From positions 1-26,818 of the forward strand of contig JAOPWK010000308.1 of assembly GCA_025965735.1 (NCBI GenBank): a DNA stretch of 26,818 nucleotides. Direction: 5' to 3'. Of the stretch, positions 17,169 through 24,298 are shown one piece after another; the first letter of the stretch is position 1; each line of letters starts with the position of its first letter. Position numbers and translations under genes: made by a program. The notes under the pieces are model-generated. The model was not told where the DNA came from, ran no database searches, and saw nothing but the letters and a program-made list of their open reading frames with translations. This DNA is from Frankiales bacterium. GTDB lineage: Bacteria; Actinomycetota; Actinomycetes; Mycobacteriales; SCTD01.

Positions 17169-17777
17169 GTGACCGCTGCCCGGCCGCCGCTGCGCGTGCT
17201 TGTCGCCGAGGACGAGGCCCTCATCCGCATGGACCTCGTCGAGATGCTCCAGGAGGACGGCTACGCCGTCGTCGGCCAGGCCGGCGACGGCGAGAGCGCC
17301 GTGCGCCTGGCTACCGAGCTGCGCCCCGACCTGGTGATCATGGATGTGAAGATGCCGGTGCTGGACGGCTTGAGCGCCGCTGAGCAGGTCGTGGCGGCCC
17401 GCATCGCCCCCGTGGTGATCCTCACGGCGTTCAGCCAGCGGGACCTCGTCGAGCGGGCCCGGGAAGCGGGCGTGATGGCGTACCTGGTGAAGCCCTTCCA
17501 GCGCAAGGACCTGCTGCCGGCCATCGAGATGGCGGTCTCCCGCTTCACCGAGCTGGTGGCGCTGGAGAAGGAGGTCGGCGACCTGTCGGGCCGCCTGGAG
17601 GCGCGCAAGCTCGTCGACCGCGCCAAGGCCGTCCTGCAGGCCGAGCGGGGGATGACCGAGCCGGAGGCCTTCCGGTACGTGCAGCGCCGGTCGATGGACG
17701 AGCGGCGCTCCATGCGGGCCGTCGCGCAGGAGGTCCTGGACGAGTCGGACACTCCGGCACGTCCCGCACCGGGCTGA
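17169..17777 (+). CDS. pdtaR: ANTAR-domain response regulator (PdtaR-like transcription antiterminator)
   Basis: A 202-residue two-domain regulator. The receiver domain (about 8-125) has Glu14/Asp15, phosphoacceptor Asp59 in VIMDVKMP, Thr86 in VVILTAFS, and Lys108 in YLVKPF. A coiled linker (about 126-145) leads to a C-terminal ANTAR domain (LVDRAKAVLQAERGMTEPEA through QEVLD). ANTAR domains bind RNA, typically paired hexaloop hairpins, to control termination or ribosome access once the receiver is phosphorylated. The usual kinase, PdtaS, has a HisKA_2 domain and is not in this window. The GTG at 17169 follows GGAGGGG. The same gene lies in the pyk-polA interval of Mycobacterium tuberculosis (Rv1626) and next to liv genes in Streptomyces. 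The downstream gene is the livK-type binding protein, with hairpins between. Confidence 0.95.
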   Translation: MTAARPPLRVLVAEDEALIRMDLVEMLQEDGYAVVGQAGDGESAVRLATELRPDLVIMDVKMPVLDGLSAAEQVVAARIAPVVILTAFSQRDLVERAREAGVMAYLVKPFQRKDLLPAIEMAVSRFTELVALEKEVGDLSGRLEARKLVDRAKAVLQAERGMTEPEAFRYVQRRSMDERRSMRAVAQEVLDESDTPARPAPG

Positions 17778-17807
17778 GCGCGCGAGGTCACGACCTGGCA
17801 ACGACGC

Positions 17808-17842
17808 GGTCCCGTACCTGCGTGATCCGCAGAAACGGGTCC
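17808..17842 (+). repeat. Hairpin between pdtaR and livK
   Basis: The outer stem is GGTCCCGT/ACGGGTCC with one T-T mismatch. After a symmetric AC/AA internal loop comes an inner stem CTGCG/CGCAG closing a five-base loop TGATC. No T-run follows, so it is a weak candidate for a pdtaR terminator. A regulatory RNA element is an alternative. Confidence 0.5.
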
Positions 17843-17852
17843 CGCACCGCGC

Positions 17853-17858
17853 TACCTT
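17853..17858 (+). promoter_or_regulatory. Candidate -10 box of the livK-type gene
   Basis: TACCTT matches TANNNT and would start a transcript near 17865, placing the hairpin at 17872-17892 inside the 5' leader. No clear -35. Confidence 0.3.
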
Positions 17859-17871
17859 CCGACCACCTCGA

Positions 17872-17892
17872 ACGCCGCGATCTGCGCGGCGT
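17872..17892 (+). promoter_or_regulatory. Strong hairpin in the livK leader, just before the ribosome-binding site
   Basis: ACGCCGCG-ATCTG-CGCGGCGT is a perfect 8-bp stem with a five-base loop. It ends ten bases before the AAGGAG at 17903. Its position suits control of translation initiation or mRNA stability. It is not a hexaloop, so it does not match the known ANTAR target as drawn. Confidence 0.45.
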
Positions 17893-17915
17893 CCATGCTC
17901 TCAAGGAGACGGTGG

Positions 17916-19190
17916 ATGGTTTCCCCCGCACGTTCCTGGCGCATGCTGGCCGCCATCAGCGCCAGCAGCCTCGCCCTCGCCGCTTGTGGCGGCGGCGGTG
18001 ACGACACCGCTTCTGGCGGCGACGACGACAGCGCTGCCAAGGGTGACGGCACCCTGACGATCGGCAGCCTGCTGCCGCAGACCGGCAACCTGGCCTTCCT
18101 CGGCCCGCCCGAGTTCGCCGGCGTCGAGCTGGCCCTCAAGGAGGTCAACGACGGCGGTGGCGTCAACGGCAAGCCGGTCACCTACATCGAGGGTGACTCC
18201 GGCGACGCGCAGCAGGACGTCGCGAACCCGACCGTGGACCGCCTCCTGGCGGCCAAGGCCGACGTCATCGTCGGTGCCGCGTCCTCCGGTGTGTCCTTCA
18301 CCGTCGTGGACAAGATCACGTCGGCCGGCGCCGTCATGTACAGCCCGGCGAACACCTCGCCGAAGTTCACCGACTACGCGGACAAGGGCCTGTACTTCCG
18401 TACCGCACCGTCCGACGTGCTCCAGGGCCGCATCCTCGGCGAGACGATCCTCGCCGACGGCCACCAGAACGTCGGCATCCTCGCGCTGCAGGACCCGTAC
18501 GGGGAGGGCCTGGCCGACAACATCGGCTCGACCGTCACCGACGCGGGCGCCAAGCTGGCTCCCGAGTCGGCCGTCTTCTACGACCCCGCCGCGTCGAACT
18601 TCGACGCGCAGGTCAACCAGGTCAAGGCCGCCAACCCCGACGCGATCGTGCTGATCGGCTTCGAGGAGTCCGCCAAGGTCATCCAGTCGATGGTGGCGGC
18701 GGGCATCGGCCCGCAGCAGGTGCCGCTCTACCTGGTCGACGGCAACCTGGGCAACGCGCTCGGCGAGGACCTGCCGGCTGGCCTGCTCAAGGGCACCAAG
18801 GGCTCGCTGCCCGGTGCCGAGGCCACCACGGAGTTCCGCGAGAAGCTCAAGGCGATCGACCCGGCCCTGAAGGACTTCAGCTACGCGCCTGAGTCCTACG
18901 ACGCCGTCATCACCTCCGCGCTCGCCGCCATCGCGGCCGGCGACGACTCGGGTGAGGCCATCGCCAAGGAGCTTCCCGGCGTCACCAAGGGTGGCGAGAA
19001 GTGCACCACCTTCGAGCAGTGCAAGACCCTGCTCGAGGACGACAAGGACATCGACTACGACGGCGTCAGCGGTCCGATCGAGCTGTCCGAGAAGGGTGAC
19101 CCGACCAGCGCCATCGTCGGCATCTACACGTTCGGCCCGGACAACAAGCTGACCACCGAGGTCGACTACCAGCCGGGTGAGCTCGAGTAG
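17916..19190 (+). CDS. livK: Branched-chain amino acid ABC transporter substrate-binding lipoprotein
   Basis: A 424-residue lipid-anchored binding protein (periplasmic-binding type I, LivK/Leu-binding family). The start ATG 17916 is set by AAGGAG seven bases upstream; an in-frame ATG at 17895 would engulf that site. The signal peptide ends in the lipobox LAAC, with Cys24 as lipidation site, followed by a Gly/Asp/Ser-rich tether. The fold begins at LTIGSLLPQTGNLAFLGPPEF and continues with VIVGAASSGVSF, YGEGLADNIG and DAIVLIGFEESAKV. A Cys pair (KCTTFEQC) and DIDYDGVSGPIELSEKGDP near the C-terminus are family hallmarks. It is likely the receptor for the opposite-strand livHMGF operon. Ligand specificity cannot be read; branched-chain or other amphipathic amino acids are the family norm. 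Confidence 0.93.
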   Translation: MVSPARSWRMLAAISASSLALAACGGGGDDTASGGDDDSAAKGDGTLTIGSLLPQTGNLAFLGPPEFAGVELALKEVNDGGGVNGKPVTYIEGDSGDAQQDVANPTVDRLLAAKADVIVGAASSGVSFTVVDKITSAGAVMYSPANTSPKFTDYADKGLYFRTAPSDVLQGRILGETILADGHQNVGILALQDPYGEGLADNIGSTVTDAGAKLAPESAVFYDPAASNFDAQVNQVKAANPDAIVLIGFEESAKVIQSMVAAGIGPQQVPLYLVDGNLGNALGEDLPAGLLKGTKGSLPGAEATTEFREKLKAIDPALKDFSYAPESYDAVITSALAAIAAGDDSGEAIAKELPGVTKGGEKCTTFEQCKTLLEDDKDIDYDGVSGPIELSEKGDPTSAIVGIYTFGPDNKLTTEVDYQPGELE

Positions 19191-19208
19191 CAGCACTCCC
19201 AGACGTAA

Positions 19209-19240
19209 GGAGGGCCCGGCGCAGGTGCGCCGGGCCCTCC
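19209..19240. terminator. Perfect 14-bp hairpin, probable bidirectional terminator
   Basis: GGAGGGCCCGGCGC and its exact complement flank the loop AGGT, between the convergent livK-type gene and the lipoprotein gene. No T-run follows on either strand. This is common for actinobacterial terminators, but it leaves the efficiency open. Confidence 0.8.
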
Positions 19241-19247
19241 GGCGTCC

Positions 19248-20036
19248 TCAGCCCGGGGGGACGCAGGTGTCGGTGGCCAGGGCGGCGAGCTGGCCCTGCA
19301 GCGCGGCGTCCGCCAGCGTCGGCACCTGCACCGGCTCCGCAGCTCCCACCGCGACGTAGAACGTGAACACGGCGCTGCGGCTGTTCTGCGACAGCGCGTG
19401 CCCGTCGCAGCGGCTCGCCGTGATGACGACCGGCACCTCCAGGCGGTCGGCTCCGGGCTGCAGCACCGCCGGCAGCCCCGCCGGTCGAACCGTGTAGACG
19501 ATCGTGCCGCCTGCCTCGGTGAGCGACACCGGCTCAGCGCCGCCGCCCTGCCGGGTCAGCACGAGCGCCCCGCTCAGCTGCGTGCCGCTGCGCGCGAAGG
19601 TCCCCAGCTGCAGCGAGAGGGCCTGCGCCACCCGCTGCTGGGTGCAGTCCCTGTCCCGCAGCCGCTGCAGCAGCCCGCCCTCGTCCGGCAGCGCGACGGT
19701 GACGCGGCGGCCGTCGACGCGCAGCTCCGCCTGGTCTGCGCCGCCAGAGGGGCTGGTGCAGGACACCTCTCCGTACGGCACCGGCAGGTCCACCCGGTCG
19801 CCCGGCGGCAGCTCGACCTCCGGGTCGGACATCGGCAGCAGCGCGAAGCCCGGCGCGGCCAGCCGCACGCCGCTGATGGACAGCGGCCGGTCACCGTCGT
19901 TCGTGACGGTGACGGAGAGCCGGCGCAGCGCGACGTCGTTGCGGTACTGCCGCACCTCCGCGGACAGCTCGACCGGCCCGGCGCCGCTCCCGCAGCCGAC
20001 GACCGCCAGCGCGAGCAGTACCGCAGCGCGCCTCAC
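19248..20036 (-). CDS. Cys-containing lipoprotein of unknown function, coupled to livF
   Basis: A 262-residue putative lipoprotein. The GTG start at 20036 overlaps the livF stop as GTGA (20033-20036), which is strong evidence for the start and for coupling to the transporter operon. The signal RRAAVLLALAVVGCGSG has its lipidation Cys at residue 15. The rest looks all-beta: alternating hydrophobic strands such as LRRLSVTVTNDGDRPLSISGV (the opening of an Ig-like domain), a linking region, and a second strand-rich half with EVPVVITASRCDGHALSQ. Besides the lipobox there are four Cys, in EVSCTS, RDRDCTQQ, SRCDGH and DTCVPPG, possibly two disulfides. I do not recognise a named family. An accessory role in transport or an unrelated envelope role are both possible. 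Confidence 0.85.
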   Translation of the reverse strand: MRRAAVLLALAVVGCGSGAGPVELSAEVRQYRNDVALRRLSVTVTNDGDRPLSISGVRLAAPGFALLPMSDPEVELPPGDRVDLPVPYGEVSCTSPSGGADQAELRVDGRRVTVALPDEGGLLQRLRDRDCTQQRVAQALSLQLGTFARSGTQLSGALVLTRQGGGAEPVSLTEAGGTIVYTVRPAGLPAVLQPGADRLEVPVVITASRCDGHALSQNSRSAVFTFYVAVGAAEPVQVPTLADAALQGQLAALATDTCVPPG

Positions 20037-20848
20037 GCCTTGGCGAGCGTCCCGAGGTAGAGCTCGATGACCTTCGGGTCGTTCATGAGGTCCTTGCCCG
20101 AGGCGGTGTAGGCGTTGCGTCCCTGGTCCAGGACGTAGCCGCGGTCGCAGATCTGCAGGCACCGGCGGGCGTTCTGCTCGACCATGATGATCGAGACGCC
20201 GGTCGAGTTGATCTGGCGGCAGCGGATGAAAACCTCGTCCTGCAGGGCGGGGGACAGTCCGGCGGACGGCTCGTCGAGCAGCAGCACCGACGGTGCGGGC
20301 ATGAGCGCGCGGCCCATCGCCACCATCTGGCGCTCGCCTCCGGACAGCGAGCCCGCGCGCTGCTTGCGCCGGGTGCGCAGCGCGGGGAACAGCTCGGCGA
20401 CGTAGTCGAAGCGCTCGGAGAACTTCTTGGGCTCGTGGTACAGCCCCATCTGCAGGTTCTCCTCGATGGTGAGCCGAGGGAACACGTTGTTGGTCTGCGG
20501 GACGAAGCCGACGCCCATCTTGACCAGCTGGTGGGCCTTCTTGTTCGTGATGTCCTCGCCGCGGAGGGTCACCTTGCCCTGGCGGACATTGACCAGCCCG
20601 AACAGCGACTTGAGCAGCGTGGACTTGCCGGCGCCGTTCGGGCCGATGATCCCGACCAGCTCGCCCTCGTCGCAGTGCAGATCGCACCCGTTGAGGATGT
20701 TGACGCCAGGCACGTAGCCGGCGAAGACGTCGTCCACGCGGACCAGGGCGTTGGTCGAGGCGCCCAGGTGGCTGGCGCGCGCGTCGGCGTACGCCTGCTC
20801 GCGGGAGGACTCCGCAGCGGCCTTGGCGCGGCTCAGGGGGGTGGTCAT
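20033..20848 (-). CDS. livF: Branched-chain amino acid ABC transporter ATP-binding protein
   Basis: One of the two ATPases driving the LivHM permease at the inner face of the membrane. It has 271 residues, about 35 longer than typical LivF owing to an Ala/Arg/Ser-rich N-terminal extension before VRVDDVFAGY. Walker A is GPNGAGKS (69-76), the Q-loop VPQTNNVF, the signature LSGGERQ (168-174), Walker B VLLLDEPS (188-194), and the H-region is MVEQNAR, with Gln-Asn at the usual switch position as in LivF proteins. The ATG at 20848 directly abuts the livG stop. The lipoprotein gene overlaps its stop. Assignment as LivF rather than LivG rests on operon position and the MVEQN motif. Confidence 0.95.
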   Translation of the reverse strand: MTTPLSRAKAAAESSREQAYADARASHLGASTNALVRVDDVFAGYVPGVNILNGCDLHCDEGELVGIIGPNGAGKSTLLKSLFGLVNVRQGKVTLRGEDITNKKAHQLVKMGVGFVPQTNNVFPRLTIEENLQMGLYHEPKKFSERFDYVAELFPALRTRRKQRAGSLSGGERQMVAMGRALMPAPSVLLLDEPSAGLSPALQDEVFIRCRQINSTGVSIIMVEQNARRCLQICDRGYVLDQGRNAYTASGKDLMNDPKVIELYLGTLAKA

Positions 20849-21781
20849 CTACTTCTCCCGCTCTTCCTGCAGCGCCTCGAGCTCGGCTTCGGCCTCGGCG
20901 AGCTGGGCCTGCTCCTCCTCGACCGACAGCGGTGCGTCGTGGTGCGCCCCGAGGTAGGCGTCGATGACGGCCTGGTCGGCCATCACGCTGTCCGGCGGGC
21001 CCTCGGCCACGATCTTTCCCTGGGCCATGACGACGACCCAGTCGCTGATGTCGCGGACCATGTCCATGTCGTGCTCGACGAACAGCACCGTCATCCCCTG
21101 CTCGCGCAGGTCCTTGACGTGCCCGAGCAGCGACTGGGTGAGGGCAGGGTTCACGCCGGCCATCGGCTCGTCGAGCATGACCATCGTCGGCTCGACCATG
21201 AGCGCACGCGCCATCTCGAGCAGCTTGCGCTGGCCGCCGGACAGGCTGCCGGCGAAGTCGTCCTTCTTGGCGTCGAGCTTGAAGCGGCCGAGCAGGTCGA
21301 GCGCCCGCTCGTCGATCTCCTTCTGCTGGCCGGTCCAGATGCCCGGGATCAGCGCGCGGAAGAAGTTCTCGCCCTTCTGGCCGGTGGCGCCCAGGCGCAT
21401 GTTGTCCATCACCGAGAGCTTGGACAGCGCCTTGGTGAGCTGGAACGTGCGCACCATGCCCTTGCGGGCGACCTTGTGCGCCGGGACGCCGCCGAGGTCG
21501 CTGCCCTCAAAGGACCAGGTCCCTTCGTTGGGCTTGTCGAAGCCGGTGAGCAGGTTGAAGAAGGTGGTCTTGCCGGCACCGTTCGGGCCGATGAGCGCAG
21601 TGATGACGCCGCGCTGCACCTCGAGGTGGTCGACCTCGACGGCGGTGAGGCCGCCGAACCGCCGGGCCACGCCGTCCGCGATGAGGATCGGGTCCGGCTT
21701 CGGGACGCCGGGTCGCGGCTCGACGTCCGCCAGGGCGGCGGCAGCCTTGCTCGCGGCGGTGCTCGTGGAGTCAGCGGGCAT
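20849..21781 (-). CDS. livG: Branched-chain amino acid ABC transporter ATP-binding protein
   Basis: The LivG partner ATPase, 310 residues against about 255-260 in typical LivG. The core has Walker A GPNGAGKT (65-72), LTGFDKPNEG, RTFQLTKALSKLSV (Q-loop), the signature LSGGQRK, Walker B MVMLDEPMAGVNP and the switch VEHDMDMV. The extra length comes from a 30-residue Ala/Pro-rich N-terminus and a C-terminal tail of about 25 residues (LSVEEEQAQLAEAEAELEAL and on), acidic and predicted to form a helix or coiled coil. Such a tail is not needed for ATPase function and could be an interaction handle. The ATG at 21781 lies inside livM, overlapping it by 11 bases. It is co-transcribed with livM and livF. 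Confidence 0.95.
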   Translation of the reverse strand: MPADSTSTAASKAAAALADVEPRPGVPKPDPILIADGVARRFGGLTAVEVDHLEVQRGVITALIGPNGAGKTTFFNLLTGFDKPNEGTWSFEGSDLGGVPAHKVARKGMVRTFQLTKALSKLSVMDNMRLGATGQKGENFFRALIPGIWTGQQKEIDERALDLLGRFKLDAKKDDFAGSLSGGQRKLLEMARALMVEPTMVMLDEPMAGVNPALTQSLLGHVKDLREQGMTVLFVEHDMDMVRDISDWVVVMAQGKIVAEGPPDSVMADQAVIDAYLGAHHDAPLSVEEEQAQLAEAEAELEALQEEREK

Positions 21782-22763
21782 CGAGGGCCAGCTCCTTCTT
21801 GTCTCCGAAGATGCCCTGCGGCCTGAAGATCATCAGCAGCATGAGGCCCAGCCCGACCAGAATGCCTCGGACGATGCCGACCTGGTTGGAGTTCATGATC
21901 GACTCGGGGATGATGTCGGCGTTGATCGCCTGCACCAGGGTGTTCTCGAGGAAGACGAACAGCCCGATGAAGATGATCGAGCCGGCGACCGGGCCGAGCA
22001 CCCGGGCCGTCCCGCCCAGGATCAGCGCGGTGTAGGCGAAGAATGTCAGCTGGGTGCCGTAGTTGTCCGGCTGGATCGAGCTGTTCGCGATCGCGAAGAC
22101 GAAGCCGGCCAGCGCGCCGAACAGGCCGCCGAGCACCAGGCTCTGCATCTTGTAGCCGACGACGTTCTTGCCGAGGCTGCGGACGGCGTCCTCGTCCTCG
22201 CGGATGGCCTTGAGGATGCGACCCCAGGGGCTGCGCATGAGCATGAAGATCATGATCGAGCCGAGGACCACCAGCGACCAGCCCACCAGGAGCAGCCAGA
22301 AGCGGTTCTCGTTGTAGATCCACGGCCCGAAGCCGTAGGTCCCGTCCGAGAGCGGGTTGAGGTCGTAGAAGCCGCCGGCGAAGCCGGTGAGGCCCGACGA
22401 GCCGCCGGTGATGTCGCGCATCGCCGCGGACCGGGCGACCAGGCGGATCACCTCGGACGAGGCGATCGTCACGATGGCCAGGTAGTCCGCGCGCAGGCGC
22501 AGCGTCGGGATGCCGAGCAGCAGTGCCAGCAGCACGGCGAGGGCGAGCCCGAGCGCGATGGACGCGAAGAACGGCAGGCCGAGGTAGGTGACGCCGACCC
22601 CGAGGCCGTACGCGGCGATGGCCAGGAAGCCGACCTGCCCGAAGTTCAGCAGCCCGGTGTAGCCGAAGTGGATGTTCAGGCCGACGGCCGCCAGCGCCAG
22701 GTAGAGGGCCTCGGCGTTGAACAGGGAGTTGAGCGTGTTGTCGAAGATCACGCCGAAGTCCAT
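21771..22763 (-). CDS. livM: Branched-chain amino acid ABC transporter permease
   Basis: The LivM membrane subunit. The chosen start, ATG 22763, has an excellent AGGAGGT ribosome-binding site four bases upstream and gives 330 residues beginning MDFGVIFDNTLNSLF. A further in-frame start at 22814 would overlap livH and add 17 non-family residues. Eight or more hydrophobic helices are visible. Family motifs include GLNIHFGYTGLLNFGQVGF, LRLRADYLAIVTIASSEVIR, SPWGRILKAIREDEDAVRSLGKN (the cytoplasmic coupling helix that contacts the ATPase), and the C-terminal LMIFRPQGIFGDKKEL. It lies 40 bases after the livH stop and overlaps livG. Confidence 0.95.
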   Translation of the reverse strand: MDFGVIFDNTLNSLFNAEALYLALAAVGLNIHFGYTGLLNFGQVGFLAIAAYGLGVGVTYLGLPFFASIALGLALAVLLALLLGIPTLRLRADYLAIVTIASSEVIRLVARSAAMRDITGGSSGLTGFAGGFYDLNPLSDGTYGFGPWIYNENRFWLLLVGWSLVVLGSIMIFMLMRSPWGRILKAIREDEDAVRSLGKNVVGYKMQSLVLGGLFGALAGFVFAIANSSIQPDNYGTQLTFFAYTALILGGTARVLGPVAGSIIFIGLFVFLENTLVQAINADIIPESIMNSNQVGIVRGILVGLGLMLLMIFRPQGIFGDKKELALDAR

Positions 22764-22803
22764 GCGGACCTCCTGACCAGGTCGCAGGAGCGGGGGTTGA
22801 GCG

Positions 22804-24123
22804 TCATCCGACACGCTCCGCGCGGCCGAGGATGCCCTGCGGGCGCACCACCAGGATGACGATGAGCACCAGCAGCGCGCCGACGTTCTGCAGCTCGGCC
22901 GGGATCACCAGCGTCGACATCTGCGTGAAGATGCCGATCACCAGGCTGCCCACGAGCGCGCCGTACGCCGTGCCGAGTCCGCCGAGCGTGACGCCGGCGA
23001 ACAGCAGCAGCAGGATCTGGAAGCCGAGCAGGAAGCCGACCTGCTGCGACAGGGCGAGGAAGACGCCGCCGAGCACGGCCAGCGCGGTGCCGCCGATCCA
23101 GACGACGTTGATGACCCGCTCGACGTCGATGCCGGACGACGCGGCCAGCGACGGGTTGTCCGCCACGGCGCGGGTGGCCTTGCCGAGGCGGGTGCGGTTC
23201 AGGGCGATCCCGACGCCCGTGAGGACGACGATGGAGATCGCGATGATCACCAGGTCGCGCGGAGGGATGTCGATCGGCCCGACGCTGATCGGCTGCTGGG
23301 TGGCGTACTGGGCGTAGGACCGGTTGCCGCCGCCGAAGATGTACAGGTAGATGAAGCGCAGGAACAGCGCCAGGCCGATGCTCACGACCAGTGCGGCGAT
23401 CAGGCCGGTGCCCCGCCGCCGCAGAGGTCGCCAGAGCCCGCGGTCCAGCAGGCCGCCGAGGATGCCGCCGACGATCACCGCCAGGATCGCCGCGGGGATG
23501 AGGTTCATCCCGACGACGACGTTGAAGAAGTACGCCAGCATCGCGCCGCCGGTGACCAGCTCGGAGTGCGCGAAGTTCGTCAGGCCGGTCGTGCCGAAGA
23601 TCAGCGAGAGGCCGATCGCCGCCATCGCGATGACCAGGCCGAACTGCAGGCCGCGCACGAACAGCTGCAGTGCCCGCTCGGCGGTGCCGGTGGTCTCGCG
23701 GGTGCCCTCGCCCAGGATGAACAGCACGGGGGCGACGGCGCCGGGCCGGACCGTGACTTCGCGCTCCTCGCCACCCTCCGCGCGGACGGTCACGCCCTCC
23801 GGCAGGGACTCCAGGTCGAGCTTCACGACGTACGTGCCGGGGCCGGGCACCGGGATGGCGAAGCCGCCGGTCTCGTTGCTCTCGGCGGTGGCGATCTCCT
23901 CGCCGTCCTCGTCCTCGACGGTGATGGTGGCGCCGGCCACCCGCTCGCCGCCGTTGTTGAGCGTTCCGCGTACGCCCTCGTTCGCCGCCAGCGCCGGACC
24001 TGCGGTGCCGAGCAGCACCACCAGGAGCGCGCCGAGCGCGGCCAGCAGCTGTGCGGCGGTGCGGGCGGGGCGCCGGGCCGGTGGGCCTGACGCGTGGACG
24101 GGACGGGGGAGGATGTTCCCCAC
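22804..24123 (-). CDS. livH: Branched-chain amino acid ABC transporter permease with N-terminal extracytoplasmic domain
   Basis: LivH-type permease of 439 residues; ordinary LivH has about 290-300. The GTG at 24123 follows GGAGGAG with a five-base gap. Residues 1-46 look like a long signal peptide (Arg-rich start, hydrophobic 24-40, AxA-type site at PALA). Residues 48 to about 137 form an acidic, strand-rich domain: VRGTLNNGGERVAGATITVE, TAESNETGGFAIPVPGPGTY, then VTVRPGAVAPVLF. This pattern is that of a carboxypeptidase-regulatory or prealbumin-like beta-sandwich. The permease proper begins near residue 152 with GLQFGLVIAMAAIGLSLIFG, then GLTNFAHSELVTGGAM, the coupling segment RTRLGKATRAVADNPSLAAS, and the C-terminal LVVRPQGILGR. 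It is the first gene of the minus-strand operon. Confidence 0.95.
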   Translation of the reverse strand: MGNILPRPVHASGPPARRPARTAAQLLAALGALLVVLLGTAGPALAANEGVRGTLNNGGERVAGATITVEDEDGEEIATAESNETGGFAIPVPGPGTYVVKLDLESLPEGVTVRAEGGEEREVTVRPGAVAPVLFILGEGTRETTGTAERALQLFVRGLQFGLVIAMAAIGLSLIFGTTGLTNFAHSELVTGGAMLAYFFNVVVGMNLIPAAILAVIVGGILGGLLDRGLWRPLRRRGTGLIAALVVSIGLALFLRFIYLYIFGGGNRSYAQYATQQPISVGPIDIPPRDLVIIAISIVVLTGVGIALNRTRLGKATRAVADNPSLAASSGIDVERVINVVWIGGTALAVLGGVFLALSQQVGFLLGFQILLLLFAGVTLGGLGTAYGALVGSLVIGIFTQMSTLVIPAELQNVGALLVLIVILVVRPQGILGRAERVG

Positions 24124-24298
24124 GCACGCTCCTCCGGGTCTGCCGGGGCGCTCTCAGCCCCCCGACGTGAAGTCGTCAGCTGTCGCCGTCCGGCCCCGGA
24201 GGGCCTCGCGGCGTCAGCGGCGGTAACTCAACCATGCGGCTGCACCGCTGTGCCGGAGGAAACAGGAACGTCATCACGCGCCGCGTACCGTCCGCCGG
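24124..24298. promoter_or_regulatory. Divergent intergenic region between livH and the second livF
   Basis: A 175-base region with the livH ribosome-binding site (GGAGGAG, minus, about 24129-24135). A small inverted repeat GGCCC-CGGA-GGGCC lies at 24192-24205. The plus-strand -10 box is at 24286-24291. I could not identify a convincing minus-strand promoter by eye. Confidence 0.4.
24286..24291 (+). promoter_or_regulatory. Candidate -10 box (TACCGT) for a leaderless ATPase transcript
   Basis: TACCGT ends seven bases before the ATG at 24299, the spacing for transcription starting on the A of ATG. The intervening CCGCCGG is no ribosome-binding site, which supports leaderless expression. Confidence 0.45.

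Noticed and set aside
17808..17892. Calling the two hairpins a confirmed ANTAR target
   Set aside because: The known motif has two hexaloops with conserved A and G positions. Both loops here are five bases, so it is kept only as a question.
19209..19240. Reading the 14-bp hairpin as a mobile-element end or operator
   Set aside because: Its position exactly between two convergent stops explains it as a terminator. There is no transposase or second copy nearby.
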